DNA from: a virus
Direction: 5' to 3' (one strand)
Virus record (IMG/VR): IMGVR_UViG_3300042314_001732
Span: 1-48,260 of that record
DNA length: 48,260 nucleotides
In this document: positions 39,555 to 47,314 of the stretch, in pieces
Numbering within the stretch: the stretch's first letter is position 1
Layout: every line of letters starts with the position of its first letter
Position numbers and translations under genes: made by a program
Notes under the pieces: generated by a model
Told to the model about the DNA's origin: nothing
Databases searched by the model: none
The model's input: the letters and a program-made list of their open reading frames with translations, nothing else

Positions 39555-39938
39555 TCAGGCGGCGGCTTCAGTGCGCCAGGACTCAATCTGATCGTGCGTT
39601 GCCACATTGGTCAGCACGGCTTCGCGGCCGGTAGCGCGCAGCTTCCAGACGCCACCCATTAGCGCGTAGGTCTCGAACGCCCCGAAGGCGCCACAGGTCT
39701 CCGTCACTTGGCACAAGATCACCGCGCCGGTATCCGGGTGCCGATCGAAGCGGACCATGAGGCCCCCGCCGATGCTCACAGATTCGCCCACAATCGCCTT
39801 GCGCGGCGCGCAAGCGGGGCAGCCGGTCGCGCGGCGAACCGAGCCATCCCAGTAGATCGCGGCGCCGACGTTGAATGAGTTTCCGCACAGGCAGCGGCCG
39901 GGGTAACGGGCAGAAATCTTGGCGGCGTTGATGGTCAT
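39555..39938 (-). CDS. Zinc-ribbon protein, 127 aa
   Basis: Residues 8-45 carry YPGRCLCGNSFNVGAAIYWD and TGCPAC, a CxC...CxxC layout for zinc like those found in some phage SSB- or RecA-linked domains. The rest is beta-rich (MVRFDRHPDTGAVILCQV). First gene after the promoter at 39985 with a 40-bp leader shared with the gene at 37941. Confidence 0.6.
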   Translation of the reverse strand: MTINAAKISARYPGRCLCGNSFNVGAAIYWDGSVRRATGCPACAPRKAIVGESVSIGGGLMVRFDRHPDTGAVILCQVTETCGAFGAFETYALMGGVWKLRATGREAVLTNVATHDQIESWRTEAAA

Positions 39939-39972
39939 GGTCGGTGTCTCCCGGAGGGCTTGGTTCGGCGCC
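39933..39972. repeat. 40-bp leader repeat, copy 2
   Basis: Exact copy of 37936-37975, same orientation, covering the start codon and leader of the zinc-ribbon gene. Confidence 0.85.
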
Positions 39973-39984
39973 CCCCACACCAGC

Positions 39985-40013
39985 AGTCTATCCAGGCGCC
40001 TCAACCCGGTCAA
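39985..40013 (-). promoter_or_regulatory. Minus-strand promoter (TTGACC-17-TAGACT)
   Basis: TTGACC (40013-40008), 17 bp, TAGACT (39990-39985), with upstream GGTATTGTTTGCGACGGCTA identical to the promoter at 37987-38015. Confidence 0.9.
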
Positions 40014-40041
40014 TAGCCGTCGCAAACAATACCGCAAGAAA

Positions 40042-40074
40042 GTCGAGAGCGCCGATCCTGTGCGGGCTCTCGAC
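40042..40074 (-). terminator. Hairpin terminator after the exonuclease gene
   Basis: GTCGAGAGC (40042-40050) pairs with GCTCTCGAC (40066-40074), followed on the minus strand by TTTCTTG. Lies 12 bp past the YqaJ-type gene stop; near-copy of the hairpin at 38044. Confidence 0.75.
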
Positions 40075-40085
40075 TTCGCGGCGGG

Positions 40086-41324
40086 CTACCAGTCGGCGGG
40101 AAGGTCGCCGCTGGACAGGGCGGCGAGCATGTCCGCGGGCAGATCAGCAGCGGGCGCAGCGGCCCGGTCGGCGCGATCCTCGCGGGCCTCGGCGACGGTG
40201 ACGCCGGGGACGTGGATCGGCTGGGGCGCGGCGGTCACGTCGTCGAGCAGGGCAGGACCGCAGGCGGTGGCGAGCCAGCCCGGCGTCACCCGGAGGCCGC
40301 GGGAGATCGTGATCCGGCCGGGGCGGCCCTCGCGCTCGGCCTTCTTGGGGGCCAGGGGGTTGGCGCTTGGGTCGGGGATGATCAGGCGGTCGGCACCGGC
40401 AGCGCGGGCGGCGTCGAGCAGGATGGCCTTGGCGGCGTCCTGATCGGCCTGTAGCGCCTTGATGCGCGCGCCAAGGTCGGTGTAGCGGGCAGCAGTCGCG
40501 GCGAGCCCTGGGGCCTCGTGTTGCCCCTCATGGGCCCAGTGGCGGACGATGACGGCGGCGTCGTCGGCGCAGGTGATGGGGTGATCCTCGCCGTCGATGA
40601 CGAAGCGGCGGCGCCACTCGGCGACGGCAGAGACAACCGCGGCGAAAGCGGCGTCGGTGGCGTCATCCCAGAGCAGGCGGACCCGGCGATGTTCGTGGGG
40701 CGACGGCCAGACCCAGACGTCACACCACGTCACCGGGGCACCGCAGGCGCGCATGACGCCGAGTTGAGTGAGCACCTGGAGGGCGTAGCCGCGGGGCACG
40801 GCGGGGCCGTCGGGGTCGGCGAGGGTGGCGGCGAGGGAGTAGCCGTCCGGGGCGTCGAGTTGGGGGGCGTAGTCATTGAGGGCCCAGGCGCCGCGGGGGA
40901 TCTTGCACTCGACAGCGCCGACGACCGCGCGATCCTCGACGATCAGGGCGTCCGGCGACACGGACAGCCACGGGTGGGCCGGGTGTGTCCACCGCATGAT
41001 GCAGCCCTCCATGTAGTCATTCCCGCGCCCGATCTCGTTGATCAGCGCGTACTCACGCAGGGCGACGGACTCCAAGCGGCTGCCCACGTTGAGGGGGTTC
41101 ATCGGGTCGTCGCTATCCGGCTCGCGCTCGGCGATGCCGCGCATGATCAGCGCAGTCTCGGCGGGCGACCGGAAGCCGCAGCCGAAGATGCTCCCGATGT
41201 CCGACGCGCCGATGCTGGGGTGTCCATCGGCGGCGCGGGCGGTGCGGTCGGCGAGCCATTCGTCGCGGTTGGAGTAGGTGACGACGTGTGGCGAGGCGAA
41301 GGGGTTGAAGGGGTCGGTGGTCAT
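40086..41324 (-). CDS. YqaJ-type (lambda Exo-like) recombination exonuclease
   Basis: 412 aa. Nuclease of the YqaJ/PD-(D/E)XK family that resects double-strand ends for annealing. Motifs: HPSIGASDIGSIFG (start of the fold), GSRLESVALREYALI, WLSVSPDALI with catalytic Asp, and VECKIP as the E-x-K motif, followed by helices with GYALQVLTQLGV. The C-terminal 110 residues are Ala-rich. Start 41324 overlaps the upstream gene stop; GGAG precedes it. Confidence 0.88.
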   Translation of the reverse strand: MTTDPFNPFASPHVVTYSNRDEWLADRTARAADGHPSIGASDIGSIFGCGFRSPAETALIMRGIAEREPDSDDPMNPLNVGSRLESVALREYALINEIGRGNDYMEGCIMRWTHPAHPWLSVSPDALIVEDRAVVGAVECKIPRGAWALNDYAPQLDAPDGYSLAATLADPDGPAVPRGYALQVLTQLGVMRACGAPVTWCDVWVWPSPHEHRRVRLLWDDATDAAFAAVVSAVAEWRRRFVIDGEDHPITCADDAAVIVRHWAHEGQHEAPGLAATAARYTDLGARIKALQADQDAAKAILLDAARAAGADRLIIPDPSANPLAPKKAEREGRPGRITISRGLRVTPGWLATACGPALLDDVTAAPQPIHVPGVTVAEAREDRADRAAAPAADLPADMLAALSSGDLPADW

Positions 41325-41734
41325 TGGGTCGGCTCCTTTGGGGTGGTCAGTCGAAGGATCTCGGCGCGGACGCGGTGGGCAAGCGGTGTCCAGCCCTGCG
41401 CGTCGATCAGGCCACGGGTCCGCGCTGACAGCATGGCGGCATGGTCGCCGTCCCGCATCAGCACACACATCAGCGCGGCCCGACCGCTCGGGGTCTGCGC
41501 GGCGCCGCTGATCACGGCGCAGGCCGTGGACGTCGTGTGCGCCTTGTCTGCGGCGCGGTTGGCAGCATCGGCGCGAGCGGCGACCGCGGCGGCGTGCTCG
41601 GCGGCGGCGTGCCGCTCGACGTGGAGGGCAGCGGCCTTGCCCTGTAGGGTGGGCAGTTCCTTTGCGGCGGCTTTGGCATCGGCGTGTGCGGCGCTCCACA
41701 GGTCATCCCAATCGATCGGGGTGGAGTCGGTCAT
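41321..41734 (-). CDS. Helical protein, 137 aa, coupled to the exonuclease
   Basis: GGAGACAGC before ATG. Long Ala-rich helix (AAHADAKAAAKELPTLQGKA, then HAAAEHAAAVAARADAANRA) followed by RRLT-type C-terminus. Coupled to YqaJ by ATGA; likely works with it. Unknown. Confidence 0.6.
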   Translation of the reverse strand: MTDSTPIDWDDLWSAAHADAKAAAKELPTLQGKAAALHVERHAAAEHAAAVAARADAANRAADKAHTTSTACAVISGAAQTPSGRAALMCVLMRDGDHAAMLSARTRGLIDAQGWTPLAHRVRAEILRLTTPKEPTQ

Positions 41735-41757
41735 GCTGTCTCCTGTCAGGTGAAAGG

Positions 41758-41785
41758 CCCGCCCCTGAGTGACCGTGGGGGCGGG
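41758..41785 (-). promoter_or_regulatory. Leader hairpin before 137-aa gene
   Basis: CCCGCCCC (41758-41765) pairs with GGGGCGGG (41778-41785), followed on the minus strand by CCTTTCACC just before the ribosome site. May be an attenuator or the terminator of the upstream unit. The remaining gap 41735-41919 contains no gene. Confidence 0.5.
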
Positions 41786-41919
41786 ATGCACGGGGCTTGA
41801 CGCGGCCAGCGTCGGCGCGGGGGACACAGACCGAGCAGCAGGGGCCCGGCGCCGATTGGAGCCCTGCGGCTCGTTGAGAAAGGGGCCGCCGATTGAGGGC
41901 CGGCGGCGGGCCCGTGGGG

Positions 41920-42189
41920 TCAGCCTTCCGGATCGATCTCAACGACAGCGATCAGCCACTGCTCATGGTGCTCATCGGCCCGCATGATCAGCCCGTCGGC
42001 GCTCATCGTCTCGGTGTAGGTGGTGCGCTGGCGGAGGATGGGGGCCTCGGCGAAAGGCAGCGCCCACTCGGTCATCATGTCGCCAGTGAAGCTCCACGTT
42101 GCCCACACTTTCAGGTTCGGGTGGGCGGCGCGGATCGCGACAGCGACGTCGCGCGAGGTTGGGATGCAGACCGTTGTGGCGGTGCTCAT
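41920..42189 (-). CDS. Hypothetical protein, 89 aa
   Basis: First gene after the promoter at 42246. N-terminus ATTVCIPTSRDVAVAIRAAH, then WATWSFTGDMMTEWALPF and EHHEQWLIAVVEI; alpha/beta. Weak ribosome site in a leader related to those at 37936 and 39933. Unknown. Confidence 0.65.
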   Translation of the reverse strand: MSTATTVCIPTSRDVAVAIRAAHPNLKVWATWSFTGDMMTEWALPFAEAPILRQRTTYTETMSADGLIMRADEHHEQWLIAVVEIDPEG

Positions 42190-42245
42190 GGTCGGTGTCC
42201 TCGTGTCGGTTGGCGGCTTCGGCGCCGCGTCCTTCCGACACCAGG

Positions 42246-42274
42246 AGCTTATGCCGGCCTGTCTACCCGGTCAA
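42246..42274 (-). promoter_or_regulatory. Minus-strand promoter (TTGACC-17-TAAGCT)
   Basis: TTGACC (42274-42269), 17 bp, TAAGCT (42251-42246). The upstream element is altered (CTTTCTTTGCCGCGGCTA) but keeps the T-rich block and GGCTA. Confidence 0.85.
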
Positions 42275-42302
42275 TAGCCGCGGCAAAGAAAGGTGAAAGA
42301 AA

Positions 42303-42335
42303 GTCGAGAGAGGCGACGTGGTGCGGTCTTTCGAC
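42303..42335. terminator. Hairpin between divergent promoters
   Basis: GTCGAGAG (42303-42310) pairs with CTTTCGAC (42328-42335, one G-U). T-rich runs flank both sides (TTTCTTTC on the minus strand, TTTCG on the plus). Related to the hairpins at 38044 and 40042, but here no gene ends next to it, so it may be part of the promoter unit rather than a terminator. Confidence 0.55.
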
Positions 42336-42362
42336 TTTCGTGGCGCTTGTTTGGTGCCGCTA

Positions 42363-42391
42363 TTGACTGCGGGGCGGCGGTGCGGTAGAAG
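42363..42391 (+). promoter_or_regulatory. Plus-strand promoter (TTGACT-17-TAGAAG)
   Basis: TTGACT (42363-42368), 17 bp, TAGAAG (42386-42391), 35 bp before the MazG-like gene. Starts the dNTP/clamp operon, divergent from the promoter at 42246. Confidence 0.75.
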
Positions 42392-42425
42392 GGAGGGCGC
42401 GCCGCGATTGGCGCAGGAGGTGTCC

Positions 42426-42752
42426 TTGACCTTGTATGAATATCAACAGAAAGCCGGTAAGTTCGCAGCCTATGGGGCCAATCCGTGCCATCGGGGCGTG
42501 GCCCTTTACCCCTTCCTTGCTCTCGCCGAAGAGGCGGGCGAGGTGTGCGGCAAGATCGCCAAGGCGACCCGTAAAGCGGAGCCGATGGACCGGACGGCCG
42601 TTGCCCTGGAGTTGGGTGACGTGCTGTGGCAGGTCGCGGCCTGCGCTCACGAGATCGGGTTCGACCTTGACCAGATCGCGACGATGAACCTCGCGAAGCT
42701 CGGCGATCGGGCGCAGCGGGGCATGATTGTCGGCGAGGGGGACGACCGATGA
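42426..42752 (+). CDS. MazG-like NTP pyrophosphohydrolase
   Basis: 108 aa. All-alpha NTP pyrophosphatase: EEAGEV (the EExxE magnesium site) followed by GKIAKATRK, then ELGDVLWQVAACAHEIG (ExxD site), the standard MazG pattern. It may adjust dNTP pools or host (p)ppGpp. TTG start at 42426 with AGGAGG 5 bases upstream; a second TTG at 42432 is possible. Coupled to the clamp gene by ATGA. Confidence 0.85.
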   Translation: MTLYEYQQKAGKFAAYGANPCHRGVALYPFLALAEEAGEVCGKIAKATRKAEPMDRTAVALELGDVLWQVAACAHEIGFDLDQIATMNLAKLGDRAQRGMIVGEGDDR

Positions 42753-43930
42753 CGCTCGCACTTTCAGCCCCAATCAGCCTGCTCGGCCCCATCTTGCAGC
42801 GGGCGGCGGGCGTCGCCGACAAGGCCGCAAAGAACCCGATCCTGGGCTGCGTGCTGCTCAGCGCCGACCATGACGGCGTCCTCACCGTGTCAGCCAAAGG
42901 CGGGTCGCTGACCCTGATCCAGCGTGTGTCGCTCGGGACCGCGGGGGCGGACGGCGTGACCGACACCGGGGGCGTCGCGGTCGATGCGGCCCGGCTGGCG
43001 ACCGTGATCGGCGGCCTGCCGGGCGACTCTGTGCTTTTGCGCGTGACGGGCAAGACGGGCAAGGGCGTGCTCGAGGTCAAGGCCGGCGGCTCGCGCTACA
43101 GCCTCTCGGCATCCGATTCCGCGGACTATCCGCCCCTGTCGGGCGAAATGCCGGAGATGGCGCGGGCGGTGCCGGACGCCGTGACGGTGATCAAGGGCGG
43201 CGATCTGGCCCGGATGCTCAAGGAGACGGTGTTCTCGGTGTGCAGCGACGAGAACCGCTATGGCCTGAACGGCCTGCTGATCGAGGCCGTCGAGGTCAAG
43301 GCTGGCGAGCCGTCGCGGATCCGGGTGGTGTCCACCGACGGGTCGCGGTTGAGCTGGTCGGAGGGTGTCGCTTCGGCCCCGGTGACGCTGGCGAAGCGCA
43401 AGAGCCTGATCAGCCGGCCGTTCGCGGCGAAGTTGTCAAGCCTGATCAGCGGCACCGAGCAGGAGTGGACGCTGACGATCGGGCAGCGGTGGATCACGGC
43501 GCGCTGCGGCGACGTCGAGTTGGGCGGCGTCCTCGTCGAGGGGGAGTTCCCGGACTACCGGCAGATCATGCCGGCCCGGCCGAAGCGGATCGCGACGGTC
43601 AACGGCCCGGCGCTGTCTTCGGCGCTCAAGCGGGCGTCGTTGATGGCGTCGGACAAGAACAGCTCGGTGCGGATCGCGTTCAGCGACGGAGGCTTGGTCG
43701 TGTCGGCGCAGGACGTCAAGGCCGGCAGCGTCACCGAGCAAGTGGCGTGCGAGTTTGAGGGGTCGCCGCTGTCCACCGGCTTCAACGCCCGGTATCTCCT
43801 GGAGGTTCTCGGCGCGACGCGGGCTGAGACCGTGCGACTGGAGATGGGCGAGGCGCTCGATCCGGTGATCGTCCGGGTCGACGGGCGGCCCGAGGCCGTC
43901 TTCGTGGTCATGCCAATGCGCCTGGACTGA
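42749..43930 (+). CDS. dnaN: DNA polymerase III beta subunit (sliding clamp)
   Basis: 393 aa, full length for a bacterial clamp monomer. Visible hallmarks: KNPILGCVLLSA near the start, SRYSLSASDSADYPPLSGEM between domains 1 and 2, RYGLNGLLIE, TDGSRLSW, GEFPDYRQIMP between domains 2 and 3, and the terminal PMRLD. A ring clamp tethers polymerases to DNA. No polymerase gene is seen in the genome, so it probably serves host Pol III or phage repair proteins with clamp-binding ends. Confidence 0.95.
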   Translation: MTLALSAPISLLGPILQRAAGVADKAAKNPILGCVLLSADHDGVLTVSAKGGSLTLIQRVSLGTAGADGVTDTGGVAVDAARLATVIGGLPGDSVLLRVTGKTGKGVLEVKAGGSRYSLSASDSADYPPLSGEMPEMARAVPDAVTVIKGGDLARMLKETVFSVCSDENRYGLNGLLIEAVEVKAGEPSRIRVVSTDGSRLSWSEGVASAPVTLAKRKSLISRPFAAKLSSLISGTEQEWTLTIGQRWITARCGDVELGGVLVEGEFPDYRQIMPARPKRIATVNGPALSSALKRASLMASDKNSSVRIAFSDGGLVVSAQDVKAGSVTEQVACEFEGSPLSTGFNARYLLEVLGATRAETVRLEMGEALDPVIVRVDGRPEAVFVVMPMRLD

Positions 43931-44007
43931 GTCGGCCGGCGCGGAGGGCTGGACTGGCCCCCGGTCTGTGGTAGGCTGGGGGTCTGCGCTTGATTTTGGA
44001 GGTCGTG

Positions 44008-46113
44008 ATGGGTGGTGTGAGGTTCGACATTGGCGACGCCGTGGCGGTGCCGCCGACGTGGGCAGAGGATCGCGAGAGGCGCGAGATGGACGTTGAGGGG
44101 TGGCTGGCCGATCTGGCCGACGATGACGCGCTGGCGGGCCTGTCGCCGGGCGCGCGGCTGGCGTCGGAGATCGTGCGGCTGCGGACGTACGCCAAGATCC
44201 GGCCGGACGGGCAGCGCGAGACGTGGCGGCAGACGGTGATCCGGTGGGGTAGCTACATGCTCCATCGGTTGAGCGCGCAGGCCGACGATGAGGGGGCCGA
44301 GGCTGAGCTTCGGCAGGCGGTGCGGGCCGTGTTTCGGCGCGAGGTCATGCCGTCGATGCGGGCGCTTTGGTCGGCCGGCGATGTCTTGGACCAGAACGAT
44401 ATCGCGCTGTACAACTGCGCCTTTGCCCCGGCGGACTCAGTCGCGGTCTTCTGGGAAAGCCTCTACATCCTCATGCACGGGACGGGCTTTGGGTTCAGCG
44501 TCGAGGATCGCTTCGTGTCGAAGCTCCCGATCCCTGTGGCTCCGTCCGGCGTGATGCCTGTTTCCCACGTTGTCGAGGACTCCACCGAGGGGTGGGCCAA
44601 CGCGGTTCAGGTCGGCGTCGGGGCGTGGTTTGAGGGCCAGGGTGTGTCCTTTGACTTCTCGCGGGTCCGGCCCGCGGGCGCGTCGCTCAAGACCAAAGGG
44701 GGCGAGGCCAGCGGCCCGGAGCCCTTGCGGCGCTACCTTGAAGGACTTCGGACGGCGATCCATCGGGCTGGGCGCGAGGGTCGGCGCTTGCGGCCGATCG
44801 AGGTGCATGACCTGCTGTGCCTCGCGGCGCGGGCTGTTCAGGTCGGGGGCGTCCGGCGGTCGGCGATGATCAGCTTCTCGGACGTCAGCGATCCGGCCCT
44901 GCGTTGGGCGAAGCACTACCCGGCGGCGCAGGGCTTGGGTGTCAGCATCCCGGCCGAGCGTGGGCAGGCCAATAACAGTTGGGTATGGCCGGAAGGGCTT
45001 AGCCGTGCGGACTTTGACGCCGAGTGGTGTGTGCTCCAGTCGTCGGGCGCGGGTGAGCGGGGCATCTTCTCGCCGGCCCGGATGGCGTACCGGGGCGTTG
45101 AGCTGCGCGCGAACCCCTGCGTCGAGATCGGCTTGGCTTGGCAGGATGCGGCCGACCCGAGAGGCGCGGACGGCGGCGGGCAGTTCTGCAACCTGTCGAA
45201 CGTGATCCTGCGCCCTTGGGATGACCTCGAAAGCGCCCGCGCGAAGGTCGCCCTGGCGGCCTTCATCGGCACGCTCCAGGCGTCGTGTACGCGGTTCCGG
45301 GGCCTACGCGCGGGCTGGGGCGAGGTGACGCGCCGGGATGCGCTGCTCGGCGTGGGCTTGTCGGGGCAGGCGGATTGTCCCCAAGTCGTGTCTTCGATCG
45401 CCAAGTTGCAGGACATGAACCGGCTCGCGATCGACGCCAATGACTATTGGGCCGGTGTTCTCGGCATCAACCCGGCGGCCGGGGTCACCTGCGGCAAGCC
45501 GGACGGGAACAGCTCGGTGTTCTTGGGCTGCTCCAGCGGCATCCATGCCCACCATGCGCGGCGCTACCTGCGGCGGATCACGGTGTCGGCGAAGTCTCCG
45601 ATCTGCGCGGTCTTGCGGGCCGCTGGGGTGCCGTGCATCCCCGAATGGGCGAGCGATGCGGCGGCCTTGGCGGCGGGCACGATGCAGCCCGAAGACGTGG
45701 GCGGGTGGCTCTTTGAGCTGCCCATGCGGGTCGCGGACTCGGCTTTGGTCCGGGGCGATGAGACGGCCCTGGGCCTGCTCGATCGGCTTGACGTCGTCAA
45801 TGCCGGTTGGCTCGCCGAGAAGGGGCATAACCAGAGCGTTACCGTCAACGTGCGGGCCGATGAGTGGGACGGTGTGCGGGAGCGCGTGTGGGAGCGCGGG
45901 GTTGAAGGGCGGCTTGGTGGCGTGTCGTTCCTGCCGGACAGCGGGATCGTGTACTACGGCACGCCGCTGACGGACTTGACCGAGGCCGAGTATGCCGCGC
46001 GGGTCGCTGCTCTGCCCGATGTCGACTGGTCGGCGCTGGCGATGTACGAGACGGGCGTGTCGGAGGGGTCGCGGACCTTCGCCTGCGCTGGCGGGTCGTG
46101 CGAGATCGTGTAG
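44008..46113 (+). CDS. nrdJ: Adenosylcobalamin-dependent (class II) ribonucleotide reductase
   Basis: 701 aa, single chain, no small subunit nearby. Matches monomeric class II triphosphate reductases: LYNCAF (C137, redox Cys), HGTGFGFSVE, NPCVE (369-373, thiyl-radical Cys371 and Glu373), QFCNLSNV (C394, second redox Cys), CSSGIHAHHARRYLRR, and a C-terminal CAGGSCE pair for re-reduction. Converts NTPs to dNTPs with B12. ATG 44008 has GGAGGT; a TTG at 43990 lacks one. TGGACT-16-TAGGCT (43952-43979 region) may be an extra weak promoter. Confidence 0.93.
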   Translation: MGGVRFDIGDAVAVPPTWAEDRERREMDVEGWLADLADDDALAGLSPGARLASEIVRLRTYAKIRPDGQRETWRQTVIRWGSYMLHRLSAQADDEGAEAELRQAVRAVFRREVMPSMRALWSAGDVLDQNDIALYNCAFAPADSVAVFWESLYILMHGTGFGFSVEDRFVSKLPIPVAPSGVMPVSHVVEDSTEGWANAVQVGVGAWFEGQGVSFDFSRVRPAGASLKTKGGEASGPEPLRRYLEGLRTAIHRAGREGRRLRPIEVHDLLCLAARAVQVGGVRRSAMISFSDVSDPALRWAKHYPAAQGLGVSIPAERGQANNSWVWPEGLSRADFDAEWCVLQSSGAGERGIFSPARMAYRGVELRANPCVEIGLAWQDAADPRGADGGGQFCNLSNVILRPWDDLESARAKVALAAFIGTLQASCTRFRGLRAGWGEVTRRDALLGVGLSGQADCPQVVSSIAKLQDMNRLAIDANDYWAGVLGINPAAGVTCGKPDGNSSVFLGCSSGIHAHHARRYLRRITVSAKSPICAVLRAAGVPCIPEWASDAAALAAGTMQPEDVGGWLFELPMRVADSALVRGDETALGLLDRLDVVNAGWLAEKGHNQSVTVNVRADEWDGVRERVWERGVEGRLGGVSFLPDSGIVYYGTPLTDLTEAEYAARVAALPDVDWSALAMYETGVSEGSRTFACAGGSCEIV

Positions 46114-46151
46114 ACTGAGGCAGCGCACCCGCCACGCGCGGGAGGCGTATC

Positions 46152-46189
46152 GGGGCCGTCGGGGATGACTCGGCGGCCCCTGCTCTTTT
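46152..46189 (+). terminator. Intrinsic terminator of RNR operon
   Basis: GGGGCCG (46152-46158) pairs with CGGCCCC (46174-46180), followed by TGCTCTTTT. Good stem and U-run about 40 bp past the RNR stop. Confidence 0.8.
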
Positions 46190-46256
46190 GGGGTGGCGCG
46201 GTCGGCGGCGGCGTGGTATGACCCTGGCGCCGGGTTGCTCCGGCATGACTACCTCG

Positions 46257-46301
46257 GCCCCCTCGTGCGCGCAGCTTGCCGGCGTCAGCGCATGAGGGGG
46301 C
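46257..46301. other. Long inverted repeat in convergent gap
   Basis: GCCCCCTC (46257-46264) and GAGGGGGC (46294-46301) with a 29-base loop that is itself GC-rich. The 46114-46392 gap has three hairpins and no credible gene. Confidence 0.5.
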
Positions 46302-46331
46302 TTCGTCGTGTCCGGCCGCGGGCAAGCGAAG

Positions 46332-46358
46332 GCCCCGCGCGGCGTGGACCGGCGGGGC
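46332..46358. terminator. Hairpin terminator downstream of ssb
   Basis: GCCCCGC (46332-46338) pairs with GCGGGGC (46352-46358), T-rich on the plus side (CTTTGG). Ends convergent transcripts between RNR and SSB. Confidence 0.6.
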
Positions 46359-46392
46359 TTTGGTGGTCGGGGTGGTGGGCTACGGGGTCGGC

Positions 46393-46875
46393 TCAGAAGG
46401 GCAGATCGTCGTCGGGGTAGCCGCCGCCCTGGGGCTCCTGGCGGCCCGTGGTGCCGCGCGAGGCGTTGCCCCCGGCGCTGGCCCGGCCGGACGTGCCGCC
46501 GCGATCCTGGGCGTCCTGGCGGGCTGTGGTGGTGGTGCCGTCGGCGTCCCTGGTGCCGAGCAGGCGAATCTCGTTGGCGACGACTTCGGTGGACCAACGC
46601 TTGTTGCCGTCTTTGTCGGTGTACTCGCGGGTCTGGAGCCGGCCTTCGACATAGAGCATCTTGCCCTTCTTGCCCCACTTCTCCATGATCTCGGCGGTCT
46701 TGCCGAAGGCGACGACGCTGTGCCATTCGGTGTGGTCTTCCCAGGTGCCGTCCTGGGCTTTGCGGCGGTCGGTGGTGGCGAGGCGCAGGTTGGCGATGGT
46801 GGTGCCGCCGCCGGTGTTGCGGATCTCGGCGTCGCGGCCGAGGTTGCCGATGAGGATGCACTTGTTGACGGTCAT
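46393..46875 (-). CDS. ssb: Single-stranded DNA-binding protein
   Basis: 160 aa. Bacterial-type OB-fold: N-terminus NKCILIGNLGRDAEIR, IANLRLATTDRR, TEWHSVVAFGKTAEIMEKW, KMLYVEGRLQTREYTDKDG, then a Gly/Thr-rich linker and the acidic tip PDDDLPF that recruits partners such as exonucleases and helicases. Coats single strands in replication and recombination. ATG overlaps the upstream stop. Confidence 0.96.
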   Translation of the reverse strand: MTVNKCILIGNLGRDAEIRNTGGGTTIANLRLATTDRRKAQDGTWEDHTEWHSVVAFGKTAEIMEKWGKKGKMLYVEGRLQTREYTDKDGNKRWSTEVVANEIRLLGTRDADGTTTTARQDAQDRGGTSGRASAGGNASRGTTGRQEPQGGGYPDDDLPF

Positions 46876-47099
46876 TGGGGCTCCATGATGGTGTCGGCGG
46901 GCATAAGGGCCCAGGTGGTGATCGTGCTTTCAAGCAGGTGTCGGTCGATCCGTCCTGTCGGCTGGCCGAAGCGATCGACGGGGCGGGTCATGTAGCCCAG
47001 CCCGAAGTACGTCTCGCACCTCATCACGAGGACAAAGCTGTCGTCGCGCGGGTCTTGGCGGATCTGGTCGACTTCGACCGGGGTGGCTGTGGCGCTCAT
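46872..47099 (-). CDS. Hypothetical protein, 75 aa
   Basis: Coupled to SSB by ATGA and to the upstream gene by ATGA. FVLVMRCETYFGLGYMTRPV in the centre, beta-rich. Unknown; co-translation suggests a replication-linked role. Confidence 0.6.
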   Translation of the reverse strand: MSATATPVEVDQIRQDPRDDSFVLVMRCETYFGLGYMTRPVDRFGQPTGRIDRHLLESTITTWALMPADTIMEPQ

Positions 47100-47314
47100 G
47101 CGGGCTCCGTGGCGGGCGGAAGGATGCCGGGGCCGTACGTCTCGACGAGCAGGGCGACGATCTCGGCAGCTTTGGCTGCGGGGATTGGGATCAGGTCGGG
47201 GCAGTAGGGGTGACCTCGGAAGGCGGCGGGGTCGATGTAGATGACGCGGCAGACGCCATCGCGGGCGCCAATGCCGCAGTTGGGGGCGAGTTCGATGGTT
47301 CGGGGTGCGGTCAT
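47096..47314 (-). CDS. Hypothetical protein, 72 aa
   Basis: Start at 47314 rather than further upstream, because it overlaps the preceding stop. Two Cys early (NCGIGARDGVCRVIYID), then a helix AKAAEIVALLVETYG. Unknown. Confidence 0.6.
   Translation of the reverse strand: MTAPRTIELAPNCGIGARDGVCRVIYIDPAAFRGHPYCPDLIPIPAAKAAEIVALLVETYGPGILPPATEPA

Noticed and set aside
46193-46330. Short plus-strand peptide frame (16 codons) in the RNR-SSB gap
   Set aside because: No ribosome site, very short, and it overlaps the inverted repeat at 46257-46301.
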